This document shows, piece by piece, positions 13,679 through 27,742 of a stretch of DNA of 64,000 nucleotides (the first letter of the stretch is position 1; every line of letters begins with the position of its first letter). A model generated the notes under the pieces. The model was not told the DNA's origin and searched no databases. It worked only from the letters and a program-made list of their open reading frames with translations. Source of the DNA: Fasciolopsis buskii (lineage: Eukaryota > Platyhelminthes > Trematoda > Plagiorchiida > Fasciolidae); NCBI GenBank assembly GCA_008360955.1, contig LUCM01009842.1:141275-205274 (forward strand), written 5' to 3'. A program made the translations under genes and the position numbers.

Positions 13679-13814
13679 CTTGGTGTTTTTGCCTGGATAA
13701 ACGACGTTCCGTGGTGTATTGTTGTTTTAGTAGGAGCAAATCATTTTGTGTTTTTTCTTGAATCTCCCGAATCTTGCGCTGCAAATTTCGCGCGCGTTCC
13801 ATTCGTTCGAAAAG
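13679..13814 (-). CDS. DRC10: DRC10 exon 6
   Basis: This is a 136-base exon with 45 codons plus one base. It lies between a GATTGTAG acceptor and an AAG|GTCAGT donor, phase 0 in and phase 1 out. It encodes pure coiled coil: RARNLQRKIREIQEKTQNDL and then LLKQQYTTERRLSRQKHQ. In human IQCD the same place holds a Lys/Glu/Gln-rich coiled coil before the ENREAEQ block. A CA microsatellite lies in the intron just beyond the donor (13,627-13,649), and its translation is not part of the protein. Confidence 0.75.
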
Positions 13815-16800
13815 CTACAATCCGGAAGAAGTTTGGATGACAAGCACTTTCTCTACCGAGTTCATTGAAACTGAACAATGTTCAGACTAAAGGCTGTGCA
13901 CATATTGTCGGCTTACGATAGATGTTACAGACAATAGCAATGTTACAACAATAGGTATGCATGCTCATTACGCACGGTCGTGGTCATCCCTTTGTTGTCT
14001 AACGCATATTCCGTATTAGTCAAGGCATTTTGAGCAGGACAAATGTTTTCGTTGTGACCAGATCCAGTCATTTGGAATAATCTTTTTTTGCGTCAGCTTA
14101 CCACCAACAATTGGCCGAAGTAAAAAGGCTAAATGAAACACGGAGGTGGGCTGCCGTTGTACAGGTGGAGGAATTTTCATTGCTACGGTTTCAACTTCAC
14201 TTGTCGGTTAGCGGGCCTTAGTAACTGAGTTTGTCAAACAGTCATTACATCCAAAGTGCTCAAAATCTCTGAGAAGGCTCTTCTCACACGATCACGTTTG
14301 CTCATTGCTGCCCCGCGTACCTTTCCAGTTTGTGCGCAGGTCTGACAGACATACTTTAGACGGAGTTGCTACCTAATAAATAATTCTTCAGATGGTGAAG
14401 CTGAAAACCAATTAGATACATTTTCCCCTTGACTACTCCATTGCTTCTGGCTCAGTTCTGGTTATGTCTTTAGCAGTACATTCAAGACTTATTTGAACAC
14501 TCACAACAGTTTATTTTGTCCTCCTTTATTGTTTCCGTGTAGAATTTCCTCGTTTTCTAACGGTCTCGGGACAACCAGCATCATTTCTTTCATTCATTTT
14601 AAGGAACTGACTGGTGAGCATACTGACATTCGAAATAAATCCCGCACCGGTTCTCCTTTACGCTCTAGGGTGCACCTTGGTCATTCTCATCCAAATAGTT
14701 GCTACAATACGGTGTTGGTCTTCCCTCACGTTTATCTTCGTAAACGATTGTTGCTTCATATTTCGTTAGCATGCTGAAGGCGCGAGGTAATGAACTGACT
14801 GAAAAGCACTACATTCCTAGCGCTCAGTTTTATCCTTCTCAGAGTTGCCCATCCGCGGGATAATTTCCAATTCTCCAATCCATTTTTCCAGTTCTAAAGG
14901 CGTGGTATGGACGGTTGTTGGCTGAGGTGTAAACTCAAGTTTTCCGAAGACTCAGACTCTTCAGCTAACAAATTCAAGTAGCACTAAGTTGAAACACAAA
15001 ACATGGTAATGTTTGTAGCTTGAGAAAAGAAAGCTTTTGGTCAATCCATTTCGTTCCGGTCACAATTAGGTCACACAAAATGGGTACAAAGATATCCGAA
15101 TTTACCCTTTACGATCAAAAATTGTCTATTTGTAGAATCGGTTTGTTTGAATCGTTAGTCCAATTTGTCAACCTATCACTTAGATCACATCACAAGACCT
15201 ATGGTTTATTCGAAATACGCGGTCCTGGATGCGACGAAACCAAAAAGTCTGAGAAGTTCTCTTTGAACCAGATGATGATGTTTATTATTAATCTACTTGC
15301 ACTTTGTTCGTGACCGCTATAGCCATTCGGCAATGTTTACTGTCAACCGATATTTCACACTGCATCAGGTAACGAAATGTCAACCGAAACGCAAAGCTTG
15401 TCCCAAAACTAATGTCAAATCAAGTTGTTCATTCCCGTTCGTTTGCAAGTTTCCAAAAATTTAACTTACGGACATTTCATCTACGAGCACATAGTCTAAT
15501 TAGTGCTTTTGGAGCAAAAAGTCGCCCAGTACATTTGGAAACCAGAAAAATAAACGAAACGTTGAAATGCGACAAAGGACGAATGTCTTCAGACCGATCA
15601 GCAGGATAACCTTATTTTTAAGGTCATCAAGCGTTTCCTCTTCGAGCTATGCCCCCAGGACGACAATCAACTGCAGTCGCTAGACGTCAGTGTATCCCGA
15701 AATTTCTTACGTGTACTGACAGACACTCTAGCTGATGCAAATTAGTCAAAATGATGAGCGAGGCAGAGATTTCAGAGACATTAAAGATGAACTAACATCT
15801 TACTTTTGGCCAGTTTTTGTAAGACAAGATGAGGGAATGAAACAGGCTAATGGACATTACATTTAATGAAGTATTATTATTCTCAGTTCTTTGTCAGTAA
15901 AGTTCAATTGATAAACTATAACAATTTTATCGGACTACAAATAACAGAGAAGTGTCAAGGCATGTGTACCTAATCCAGTTGTACTCGGACAGTTTCAAAT
16001 TCGCAGTGGACTGCATACAAACATTATGCAAGACTATCCGCGTCATACATGTCATCTCCGCTACGAACTACGTCAGTATGGGGCACGTGCCTGTACTACG
16101 CTGTTGACATTTCCATTTTCAACGATATTTGCATTTTAGCTGTCATATTCTAATCTATGTTACAAAGAGATGTGACGTGGTGCACTTCCTAGTAGTTCGA
16201 TGATCACAGTTCCCATGAGGAAACGTTGGCGGGGTACTACGAAACATGTATCGTGTCATATTCCGCTACTTTCGCCCTTATATTGCTGGCCGTTGTTTCA
16301 CACTGACATCAATTACTTAAAACTAATTAAGTAGAATGTCATGACGTAAACTGTTATCCAAGCCGCAGATTTTCCGCTTGAGGCTGCCATATTGGGAAAC
16401 GTCCCTAACCGAAATGAACCGCGAAACATGAACTGTTTTAACAATGACTCTGCCGGTTCATTTTAATGTACCAAATTTGCGATTTCAATTTAAGATTTCG
16501 CTTGTTAAATGTGCTATCCGAAACAAAAGGGAACGTTCAGTGTTTCTCGTCCTGCTTTTTCCTTTGAGTAGACGGATTGCTGCATAGCAATCAAAACTAG
16601 AGCACGTTGGTCCACTTTTATTGATGGTATAAACAAAAATTGTAACAGAAATTCGTCCAGAACTTTTCTCTTGTCATGTTTATCTCAGCTCTCCTGCAAA
16701 CTCAGGGGGCACGAAACTATCAGTTTCTGTTTTGAATTTTTCTTGCCGTGAAGTTTAAACGACATGTGGAGTTGCACTGTGAATAGTTCCATACATCTAC

Positions 16801-19433
16801 ATGGACAGAAAGTTTCACAATCCTTTCGGCGAGAAGTGTGCACAACACGTGGCTAACAAAGAGGGCAGGTGATATCATTTAGCCAGCTGTTTGCCTCGCG
16901 GAAGCAAATTCCAAGCCCAGCAGAAACCCATCAGCCTTAGCTACGACCAACACCGATTTTCCAAGTCAGAGAGAAGAGTAGATTGTTTTGGGCGGATGAC
17001 AGTCACATCGATACATTTGCAATGCTCAAAGTGTGGAACGTAAATGATTTCCACTAGAATTCATTTCAATTTGTCCGCATCTTTTCCGATCACATCAAAA
17101 GACTATTAATCGGGAAAGACATCTGTAATGTCTACCGGAAATTCACAAATTTCACAACGCTTTGTTTACACTACTTCGAAATTCCTTCTGAATTCTGCTC
17201 ACTTGCCATCAGGGGGATCAGTTATTCCAACCCCTAACTCCATGCAGCTCTTTTTTCTTCTGGATTCATGGTTTGTCAGCAGACTGCTTCAGCCGACTCA
17301 CTAAGCCCCGTTAACGACTAAGAAAAATACAATCAAACTAGCAATCAAGCTAGCCTAGTGAACCAGTGCGTGCAAGTTCAGATATTTCCTCCAAATTAAG
17401 AATGATTAGAGCTACGTAACCGGTCGGGAAAACTGTTGCTAGCGCCGAATTTGTGTTTGCCGCGGGAAATCGCATATCCCTTGCAGTGACAATCATTCTG
17501 TTATTGAATTTTCCAAGGTTTTAATGACTCATGGAGACGTAGTCCAGTTGTACGAATCAGAAATTGCAACGTTCAGCGATCACCAAGCCCAATGACTAGG
17601 TGGTGCAGACAGTCAAGAAGTTTATGAAACTGAAATTCACCACAGTCTGATGTAAATCTCCATCCAATCAAACTAAATGAGAACAGTGTATACTGACGAT
17701 TCAAAATCGAACACTTTGACACTGGTTGCCTTTTTTCAGACGTAATAAATGCTATAGTAGTAGAACCATAGACACCATTTGACTACTCGCCGAATCACCT
17801 GACCCATCAAAAGTTTGCCGGAGAAAATCCTAACTTCACCGGACGACTGTCAACGAGATGTCGGATATTCGAATGCCTTATGACGAAATTTCCACCAGAA
17901 CAAATATTTGAAAACGAAATATCCATGGGAATAATATGCGCGCCATTTGCAGCATTGTGCGTCTGAATTTAGAATTCTCTGTAAGGTAATTCCATCAAAG
18001 ATGAATAGTGCTACGAAGTCCAACTCCACACACTTCAGTCCATGCGTAATACGAAACGCCCCATTCTTTCCGTCGTGTACCGTGTCCTTCTGGGGCTTGG
18101 CTAGTGAAACCGGTCCAGTGATTGAAAAGTACTTCGCCCATTTCGTGTTATTGACGTTTAGTAATGTGTTGAGACCATCAGTCCCTCGATAGCCAGAAAA
18201 TCTGCCAACTAGGTGAAACTTTATCGGTTCACTTAGCAATTTGGGCACAAATGCAAAAGCGTAAAAAAGTCGAACACAGCGGAATTAGATGCAGTCCTTA
18301 GGAGACCACACGGGAGTTGTTTCCATTAGTGAAAAGTTTCAAATTGTGATAAGAATAATGCACTTTGGGGGCTGGAATACATTGTTCAACGGATTCCATT
18401 CAGATACGTTATACTTCAGTTGGTAATGGTGGTTGGTCGGTGGCCACTAGTTACCGCGCACCGTCTAAACGTTTCTAGAATTATCAGTTTAGTGCAGCAT
18501 GTCAAGATATATTTTGTTAGGTTAGAAAATAAAGCGGTTGAAACTTCTGCGTACAAAAAACAATGTCGCATTTCAGACAAAACACGTGAGCATACAAAAT
18601 AAAATAGGAAAACATTAACACTTATCACCTTGTAAATTTGTAATACAAAACTCAATGGGGAATAACCAGGGCACATTATGATCGATTGCTCAGAAATTCG
18701 GCTGAAACCCGGCCACGGTTTGTCAAAATTCGTGTTAAATATGGAACAGTGGAGTTCCCTAAGATATTCTTTCTAGAGGGAAGCTGATCGCGCTGAAATA
18801 TGAGTGCGGGGCTTTGAAAGATCGTTGTACAGAGGATACGTGAGATTTGAAAGAATTTTGTGAGCAAATTTCTCACACGCTCCTAAGTGCTGATCACACA
18901 GACTGAAGAACAACTAAGTTAGTAGGACGAAGGACACGTGGCTACGAATTGATAACCCCCGGTGTTGGCTTTCAATCTAAAGTTGAACCCAGTCATCCTC
19001 GAATGATGAAATGGAATGGACATCAGAATCGATTCGATCTACTTTCCTCGCATAGGTGAACAAAACTTTAAGGGAAACACCAAGAAAAGTAAAGAGTATT
19101 ATTCGTGTAAATCACCCAAATTACGGCTGCGAAACTTTTGAAATGCAGTTACTAGCTTGGGAAAATGGAAAACGAGTCGATCGAAACGTGTAATTTCCGT
19201 GGTGATCAAATTGGATTCTTACCAAGTTAACCGGATAATTCTTTGAAAATTCCCACTGAGCACATTGAGAAAACACTATTTGGCGAACAAACTTGTTTTT
19301 AGTGATTCGTACTCATAACACTACCGGCTAATCAAAGTAAGAAAGAATTGCTTACTAGTCGTCATGGGAAGTGGATTTTTGACTGAATTCATATTAAGAA
19401 AATAAAGTGGTACGTTAATTATTTTCAGATTAC
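13815..19433. other. DRC10 intron 5
   Basis: No exon is supported. Long ORFs (14,493; 15,020; 17,850) have no motif or fitting splice sites. Confidence 0.45.
17850..18248 (-). CDS. Unidentified 132-codon ORF
   Basis: This is one of the longest open frames in the window without low complexity (GRFSGYRGTDGLNTLLNVNN, HDGKNGAFRITHGLKCVELD). It lies in DRC10 intron 5 on the same strand. It has no clear splice signals or known motif and may be chance. Confidence 0.15.
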   Translation of the reverse strand: MPKLLSEPIKFHLVGRFSGYRGTDGLNTLLNVNNTKWAKYFSITGPVSLAKPQKDTVHDGKNGAFRITHGLKCVELDFVALFIFDGITLQRILNSDAQCCKWRAYYSHGYFVFKYLFWWKFRHKAFEYPTSR

Positions 19434-19745
19434 CTGTGTTTTTTGGCTTTCTTGCAGAGCTTGGAATTGTTGTGTCAGATCCTCGATCATCCGTTTCTGT
19501 TCCGCATCCCGCCGTCTTAGACGATCAAGGAACTCATCACGTTTCGTTCGGGCTTTTGGTGTGGTGAGCAGATCGTTTCTTGTCAGGCTACGAAGATGAA
19601 CCAGGTGAACGGCCAGTTTGCGACAACTGGCGCTTGGCTCGATCGCCCATTGTTCACGATGACGAATCAGAGCCGAAATAGCCAGTGGGTTGTTCATCAA
19701 CTCGCGTAGAAGTAAACGTGTCACCTCGAACAAACGACTTGTAAT
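19434..19745 (-). CDS. DRC10: DRC10 exon 5
   Basis: This exon has 104 codons, phase 0 on both sides, between a CTGTAG acceptor and a CAG|GTAATC donor. The block LTTPKARTKRDEFLDRLRRR, followed by DAEQKRMIEDLTQQF, aligns by eye with human IQCD LLTSPMEARDKAQFLQDISR and NSNNQQIIDTLEKEL. The N-terminal part (RLLLRELMNNPLAISAL) matches VLRLLLSNPQAARLL. The C-terminal half is charged and coiled-coil-like (QQFQALQESQKTQ). This is the most diagnostic exon of the gene. Apart from this exon the neighbouring 11 kb on both sides is intron. Confidence 0.82.
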
Positions 19746-20054
19746 CTACAGCGAATCAGATCAAATGTATCTCTTGAAAAAGGATGACTAAACTTGAAAC
19801 TATTCAGTAAATGCCACGCTTTGTACTCACTTTTGTCTAAAGTTCATGGCTTCTGTTTCTCCTTAGAAGTAATTAAACATGATAACAATCGCTGGCAGTA
19901 TGTCGGAACGATATGAAGCACGTTAGTTTTAATTCAGTGAGAATTTGTTTTCCATAAAGTACTGGACTTTATTTGGCATTTGAGTAATGATTTCATCCGA
20001 AAATACGTTCACATTCCAGTGAAACGAACTGAAAAACTGTGATACAATAAAGCA

Positions 20055-20095
20055 TTATATATATATATTATATATTATATATATTATACATATAT
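20055..20095 (+). repeat. (TA)n interrupted tract
   Basis: AT-rich interrupted repeat of about 40 bases. Confidence 0.85.
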
Positions 20096-20935
20096 CCATA
20101 TCTTGTCGCACGCAGAAAGTTGTCCATCCCAAAATCTTCCCATCCAAGGGATCACATGGACAAAATCCTATGAGTTGACCTTGGAAAATCACTCAGTCAG
20201 TGTATCGCATCTTCTGTTATTCGCTAACCGTGTGGTTTATCAGCGGACGAACTTATTTGTCCGCTCGACTTGATTTTTTCTGATTAAAATTATTGAGGAT
20301 TGAAGATAGAGGCCACGAATTAGGATCGGTGGAAGATTTGCGTCTGAAGTAGAACAGAAGTCTTCTTTTTTATTTTGTCTTTTTAAAACAGCTATAACCT
20401 ATATCAAGACGTCGCCTATTTGCCAGGCCAAGGCGATTGAGAATATTGCCATGGATTGATCTTCGCTATTCCCTACCATATTTTTTTTTATTTTAAGAAA
20501 CCTTCGGTTTTTCGGTGGTACAAAGAAGAATGATAGTTAGTCACCCAGGCTGAGCCGATGAGATTAGCCACGGTAATGAAAATGGAATGACACGGATAGA
20601 TTAGTTCGTCCATCTCATCTATTCGATAGAGATGGCTAAATGATGAATGCTGTCAGTGTCTAGTCAGCTGGGATTAGGTGTTAAATTCCTAGTCGAACGA
20701 TAAGCAAAGTTATTCAGGTAAAAACGAATTATCGCGAGCTTGACAAGTTGTGGTTGTTGGTCTAGTCACGCAACTACAACGTTTTGGTCTACGTCAGAAT
20801 GGTTCAATCGAGAAATAGCAACAACAAAACAACAGCTGATTGACTACTTTTTGTTTTGTTTTCTTTTGTTTTGAGTTGGAAAAATTCCGGTGGGATTCGA
20901 CCATCTAAATTGGGAGAGGAAAAAATAATCACGAT

Positions 20936-21154
20936 GTGCCAATTGATGAGTTACCAATACCACCAGCAACTTGTGACTTTGTGAAAATTGAAATACCATA
21001 CATGAGTGATGATATAACAATGAAAATTGTTATTAGTTTCGTTTTTGTTATTATTTTTCAGATTTGCTTCTCAGACTATTACCAAGTTGAACGATTTTAC
21101 AATACATTTTATCAACTGTCTAACAGTCCCAACGGACGTTATCGAGTGTACTAG
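20936..21154 (+). CDS. Possible small secreted peptide or exon
   Basis: An open frame contains a Met (21,020) followed by a signal-peptide-like stretch (MKIVISFVFVIIFQICFSD) and a Tyr-rich tail (YYQVERFYNTFYQL, GRYRVY). A strong acceptor-like site (TTTTTGTTATTATTTTTCAG) lies exactly inside the hydrophobic part, so only the tail might be coding. It is in DRC10 intron 4 on the opposite strand. No family is recognised. Confidence 0.2.
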   Translation: MPIDELPIPPATCDFVKIEIPYMSDDITMKIVISFVFVIIFQICFSDYYQVERFYNTFYQLSNSPNGRYRVY

Positions 21155-22731
21155 GTGTGAAAAAGGGAATTCATATTTATTTTTATTAGATCTGTAGCTA
21201 AGTGACAATGGTTGTCACAGTAAACGGATATGACAATTGCTCCAACGAAATGGGACAAACTGGTATGAAGAAGAGAATAGCGCGAAGTACAGATAAACAG
21301 ATTATATTAATTTATTAAGTATTTCATTCTACTTACCAAAACACGTACTATTTCCAAACCTGATATGCCGCTGTTCCCGGAATGTATCTTGTTTTCAATA
21401 ACCCCAGTTAACACCAGACTGAGTGCATGCACAATCACATTAAAAACTAAGTTTTATTTGGATGTGTCTTACAGAATGAGGTAAATTAAACCAATGACGT
21501 AGACAAGAGCGAATTCTTGCAGAGATACAAAACAACGTGGTTATTCACATTCCGATTAACTAATCAGGTATTGTTTATTCCAGGTAAGATGAATATCGGA
21601 TTAAACACTGGTTTATCAGATCAAAGTCACCAATTTTGCGAGTGGAATAATGTCTATGGCTTTTTTCCCGTAGGCGAGCTGAATGCACAATTCGGTCAGC
21701 TAGATCTGATAAAGCTGGAATTCAAGTACTGAGTGAATACTTGTTGCATCCTCGTTTTGTGTATGGCAGACGGATGTCCCATGTGAATGACGCATCAAAC
21801 GGTTATTGATTACCATGTATTGAGAACGTAACTGAATCTTGGTTACGTAAGACAAAACATCGGGCTACACAGCAACCCTCAGGCCCGTTTCAACGTATCA
21901 GTGCACGTGCCTATTAGAGTACGCGTGATCGTTGTACGACAGGAGAAGGGTAAAGCCATGCACTGGTGTTAAACCGCACAGTTTCTCTGAGCCTGAACAT
22001 TTCTAACCTGTCTATTGGTTCTTCCACTCTGTACTGTCCTACGAGCATTCGCTGAGTTCGCATTGAGCTTTTGATTAGTCTCATGTTGCCCAAAGAATGA
22101 ACAATGCGTTATTTTTTTGTGGTCATCAAATGAGGTTTTTACCCCTACCGAAACACTTTGGGCAACTGGGTGATGCAATCACTCCTTTCCTCTGCCTGGA
22201 CAAACAGATCAGCGCATGACCATCAAAAATGCGACATCAGATCCTGAATAATCCCGGTTCCAATTAGCACCTAGAAAACATTGTCTTGGATGCTGCCAGC
22301 AAACAACAGTTCTACCGCGTAGGTCACAGCTTTAAATAAAAGTTATGCAACACTTTTACTTACTGCGTCGGCAAATCAATGTCGCATAATTTGATTAGAA
22401 CTTTGCACAACGCATTTAGCTATCCAAATGGGTGCAGAATACATTTAGACTTTAACGATAAAGCGATCCCCGTGACGATCTTTTCACCTGAAAGAGATGA
22501 TGTTTGAGTAGTTAGCAAAGACCATCACGGTTTGGTTTACATGAAATTCGTTATACAACCGTGATGCAACCTACATATTGCCCCGAGCCACAATAACATA
22601 GTGCTGACAATGTCACCTCTGCCGGTGATGAAACATTTGCAATCAAATTGCGCAGCTCAGCGAACAAGTCAATACCATCCTGTTGAACCTGAGCAGCGAG
22701 AAGGAACATTAGGCTGTGACCTGCTATCATA

Positions 22732-22750
22732 AATATATATATATATATAT
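22732..22750 (+). repeat. (AT)n tract
   Basis: About nine AT units. Confidence 0.8.
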
Positions 22751-25700
22751 CACCATAGAATGATTAATAGTCTCCATTGTTAACCACAACAGCACGTTGT
22801 TGTCACTATCCGTCTGTCATGTACAAGGATGAAGATGCTGGCCGACCGGAGGCTCTTCGACTGCTTTCACTTAATTAAGGGTAACAACACAGACACATCC
22901 AACCAAAGCCTTCAAACTGTTTAACTTGAATCACCTTGTGTTATATGTTATAGTAATAGCACAGTTAATAAGTACCTGTTGCCCTATCCAATGAAATGCA
23001 AACTCAGCTGATGTGGGCTGGAGAAAAACATGACGTGACAAAACACAGTGACCACTGACAAACACGAGCTTAGGAATTCTAGCCAACGCTGGTTCATATG
23101 GTATACGACCCTGAAAATCTCCCGGGAAAGGTATCGTAGCCCAAACTGACAACTTGACATGATTCGGCAAGTTTTGCTGGTCTCATCAATCCATTGACTG
23201 TGGCGCACAAATCGAATATGATGGCTCCGGGGAACTCCTTTGAAAACCATAAAAATGAAAACCATTCTCTGTTAGAACTAAGGATCCCAGTAATCCGTCC
23301 GATGTAAAGAGCTAGCTACCTGGGCAATGCAGCCATGGATCGCGAGGTGGAAGACAGGTTTGGAAAACCCATTTGTACAAATGGTATGGATATGCAAAGC
23401 ATACCTCGATTCAAGAAGCTAGCCGGTTAAGCAAACACCTTAAAGAGAATTCAGATCATCCAAACCGCTGGACAGAAACGTGAGCTGGCTCTAGCTGGGA
23501 AATGAGAAGCCCAGTACAATGTGAGCAAAACGGAAGACAACGGTCAGCGCAAATCAGAAATAAGACAGACAGAGACTAACGCAGTGTGATTCACACAAAA
23601 TCACCTGCTTCGAGACAAATACACAGGAACGGAGATCGATATGAAAACGTACACACAAAGGTGAGGTGAACAGTCACTGAGAGACAGTGATATCCGTGAG
23701 AGATGCAACATCAAAGGTAACTGGCACGACGAGGATGAATGATTCCAATATGAGACCAACGGATTCTGGAAGTGCATGTTAAAACTGAGATTGTTTGCTG
23801 AATCCTAAAAGAAAGTGTCAAACAACACATGACAAGATATGAATTCCGTAGAAGTGTTCTACTATGTGATTTTGATCATAAAATACATATAGACGTAGTC
23901 AGCTTGTCTCAGAAGGGCCAACGGGCTGATGTAATACAGACTCCAGTGTAGAAACAAAAATGGGCGAAATGTAATCATGGCACGATTCGGGATATGTGAA
24001 ATAAAGGTGACACCTGGGGTTCCTTGGGGGAATTTCAAATGCCGTTCGATCAAATGTTAGATGTGATTTTCTTCATTCCTTCTTAAGCGATTACATTCGG
24101 TCTGAAAACTCGACTAACAGTTGACAAATAAATCACTTCGATTTCTTTCATTCTGGCCAGACATCTACAAAACAGTCATCAGCTGGCTTGGGTTTATTCA
24201 ATGACCACTGTTCGACTTTTTGCTCCCAATGTGTGTGTGTTGCCTCATGCGCAGCTTCCCTTGACTGGTAAACTACAAATTACAGTAATGTATTGGTGTC
24301 TTCCCGAACGCAGCAGTGAATTTGTTTTCTTTTGCTTGACTGTCTAACATTTTATGGGCCTAGAATCATTGGTTCGCGCACTGACCAAAAAAAGCAGTTA
24401 TGTTGAAGGGTCCAATTCTACTTCGAATGTCGGAACGACGGAAGTGCCCAAATCGGACCCCAGGTTGGTAAAAAAATAACAGCGCAATGTTCTTGGTTTT
24501 GACGGAAATCCTTCAAATTCGATGACATTTCTCCACTGTAAGTTGTCCGCATTCCACACATTGCTTGCTGAAATCTCTCACTCGGTTCTGTCTCTATGTG
24601 TATACAAATGTGGACTAAGGACAATCATAGTAAGGTACGCGCATCTGCCCGTTTGTCATGACTATGGGAGAAAATAACTTACGGAAGTCACTTTGAGGTC
24701 ATTCATGTTCACTGGGAAAGGTTTCTTTGACTGCGCAAAAATCACTTTTAGATTAAGGATATCTAAGAAACACCATTTTGAATCCATTGTAGAACTTTTC
24801 GAATCGTTAGGCTGTAACTGCTGAGCTGCTTCTTCGTAAATGTTACAAAGCCTAATTGCTAGAACGCATCACGTAGGTTGAATAACGCAGGCTAGCAGGC
24901 TAGCTGCCAAATGGGACAAGGTATCTTTATGCTGTGGAGTGATCAATGTAAAGATTTCCACAAAAAAGCTATGATGCGATCGGCTTTTGTTTGAAGCTAT
25001 CACCGTCATATTGACAAAGTGTCCGGAATGAGGAGGGCCATAACCTACCTCGGTGACAAATGCACTGATTTACTAGGTTGTATGTGTAATGTTTTCTTAT
25101 ATTTCCAAATTTCAAATCAATATTCCAAACTACGCAATGACCAATTTTCAAATCATGGTTTACGTTGACGTAATTCTCGTTCATTAAAAATCAAAGCCAT
25201 CTAAGACGCTTCTGCTTGACTTCGAATTTCCGCAAAGAGCTCATTTTGAATAACTATCCGCTTTATATGGGTTAAAGTCCATACTTGACTTTTTCGTTGC
25301 CCTGGTATCAAGACGACAACAAAGTTTATGTGATTCTATCCTAAGTACCTTCTGTCCCGCTGGACATTTTCTTCTTTATTACCCCTGCTCTTAGCATCAC
25401 TCATTTTCCCGCTATGTGATTTCATATTGCTCGCCATTGAGACTGTCCAATTTTACAACCATACCTTCAATACCGTCTGTTAAAGTGAACTCGATGATTG
25501 TGATATTGTAAGGCCAAAGTAAGCATTCAGAATGACAACACTACACTATGTTACAAACACATTTCCGGCCGGAAAAATCAATATTGTTGATCTGTTTCCA
25601 TCCCCTACGCTTTCCTTCTTGTGCTCCTGGTCACATGTCTGCTGGCGGGCCTCTTCCTGCACCCGAATCATGTATTTTACTTTCGGCACTTCTTCATATC

Positions 25701-26772
25701 CCTTTCACTCGGATCATCAGATGACACTTTTGTTCTGTTCCTGGCCCATCCGTTTTGAAGGTTTTTTCATCTCTACATTTGTGACGTTTGTGCAACACCA
25801 TTCACTCTTTTCCCGTGATTGATGCACTGAAATTTAGTTCGTGTTCCCCGAGCAAACGATGTAAATGGTGTATCCAAAAGACTTTCAATACTCTGAATGA
25901 CCTAACTAGGTATTCATTTCTGAAACTCAGGACAAACCAGTTGCTTTTAAACTGTGGCGCCATTTATAATTCCACATCTCGTGTGTTCGAGATTCACAAA
26001 CTATGTGAACATTCCAGTCACGCGACATACAAAACGTTAATTATTCCACTGACAAGCTGATAGGCTGTTGACTATTGGTGCTTTGGTTTCTAACACAACT
26101 TTTTCCTGTCATGTTGGCTTATCACCATCTCCCCCCCCCCATGGAATGTCCATGAAATTCGTCTATCACGAAATTCGCCCGAATAACGGCCAACCAATTC
26201 TCTACCTCTATTCCATGACCACAGTCTATGTTCAAACTAGTGTCCAAAGTGGAAATCACTGTCACAATCGTCAGTACGTGCTCGTTTCTTTCTTCTCCGT
26301 CTCGCTCGTGCCTCCTGACATCATGGGCGAGATATGCCAATTTCACGGTACAGCTATGCATCAATGCCTGTTCTTTTTGCGGGTGACTATTCATCAGTAA
26401 TTTACCTAGCTATTGGAAAGCTCCACAGGCTTTACGCTATCAAGATTTACAAAGTCACTTAACTCGGTTTTTCTTCTCCCTCGCACCGTTAACCAAGTTT
26501 ATTCCATATTTGGCATTAGTGGTGAGCTAGTCATCACTAAGATAATAGCAAGGCACTTACATTCCTTTGATTCGTGGTCGATAAAAATCATGACAGTCAA
26601 TATTTAGTACGCTTGATCATTTCCGCGACCAGTGATTACAGATGAGAAGCCGACCACTCTCAAGGTCAAATGATTTCTGGTTTTCCATTACAATTATTAT
26701 TTTGAAATTGCGATCACGCTAATTGGTACTCTGGTACAGTCATATTGAACTGGTCAGCCTAATTGTGCTGCA

Positions 26773-27022
26773 TTTATTTGTAAGTCACGTCGAGCGATCC
26801 GGTATTGCTTCGCGCTGGCCTGTGTAGACAAGCAACTAATTTGAACGGTGACAACAGCTGATAGTGAAATCCACACATTTCTTCAAGGTGAATGGGGCGG
26901 ACCTTATTCCACTGATCGGAAAGTCTCCAGTTTCGCTTATATACCCATGAGCTGTAAATACAATGGGAATATGTTTCCTTACGGGTGTATTGATTCGGTT
27001 GCGTAGTTTGGGTTGGATCCAA
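26773..27022 (-). CDS. Unidentified ORF ending at a polyA signal
   Basis: This minus-strand frame reads RNWRLSDQWNKVRPIHLEEM and CGFHYQLLSPFKLVACLH, and its TAA stop overlaps an AATAAA at 26,773-26,778. A TATATAAG lies inside the same stretch near 26,936-26,943, next to an acceptor-like TTTACAG. It could be a terminal exon or the end of a retroelement. No homology is recognised. Confidence 0.2.
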
Positions 27023-27724
27023 TTCGGTATCTACTGATAATCCATGTCCGTTCGTTATTATGGCTAACAGGTCCGAATATTACACGAATGTACCAAAAAA
27101 TCCACGATTTGAGCAAAAGATTCCTGAAAAGTATCGCGCTAGCTCTCGATTTCGTCTATGGCATTCACCCAATCGTTTTAATCCAACTCTATTCTCTTAT
27201 TTTTGAAACCAGTCTCTTCAGTTTCTGTCGTATGGGCTCTCGATGAGACCACAGCCAAGCATTTCCAGCCACTGTTTCACTATTTTTGAGTTTATTTGAT
27301 TCTTAGAATTCCATTTGGGCCTCAATATTTCCTGGTCGCTCGCATGCCTTAGGCAGGACTATTTTTTTCCGGAAAACTGATTAAACAGTTGCGAACACAA
27401 GTGAGAAATTATACAAATTATTCTCTGTAAATCATTTCCCACTGTGCTGTTTGGTGGTTTTCACGAATGATTTTATTAAATTCCAAAAGTGTTGAAAATA
27501 ACTGGTTCTGTTTTCCGTGGCAGACGACTGTGGCAATGAATCAACTTCTGCTCATGTCTATAAACCAAAAGACATACGTAGGTCTGAACTTTAATTTCCT
27601 GGGAAAAGGCTGATGATCGAGGGAATTAAGCTGGCGCTAGAACAAACCTTACGGGTTAGAAACACCTATCAAGACATGCAGTATTGTTAGGAACCCGTAA
27701 TCGATTGCACCAGAAGTCACGGAT

Positions 27725-27742
27725 GGAGAGAGAGAGAGAGAT
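27725..27742 (+). repeat. (GA)n tract
   Basis: About nine GA units. Confidence 0.8.

Noticed and set aside
13439..13840. 133-codon plus-strand ORF
   Set aside because: Antisense shadow of DRC10 exon 6 and a CA repeat.
18090..18125. GAAACCGGTCC as another hammerhead core
   Set aside because: No CTGANGA-like box or stem II precedes it.
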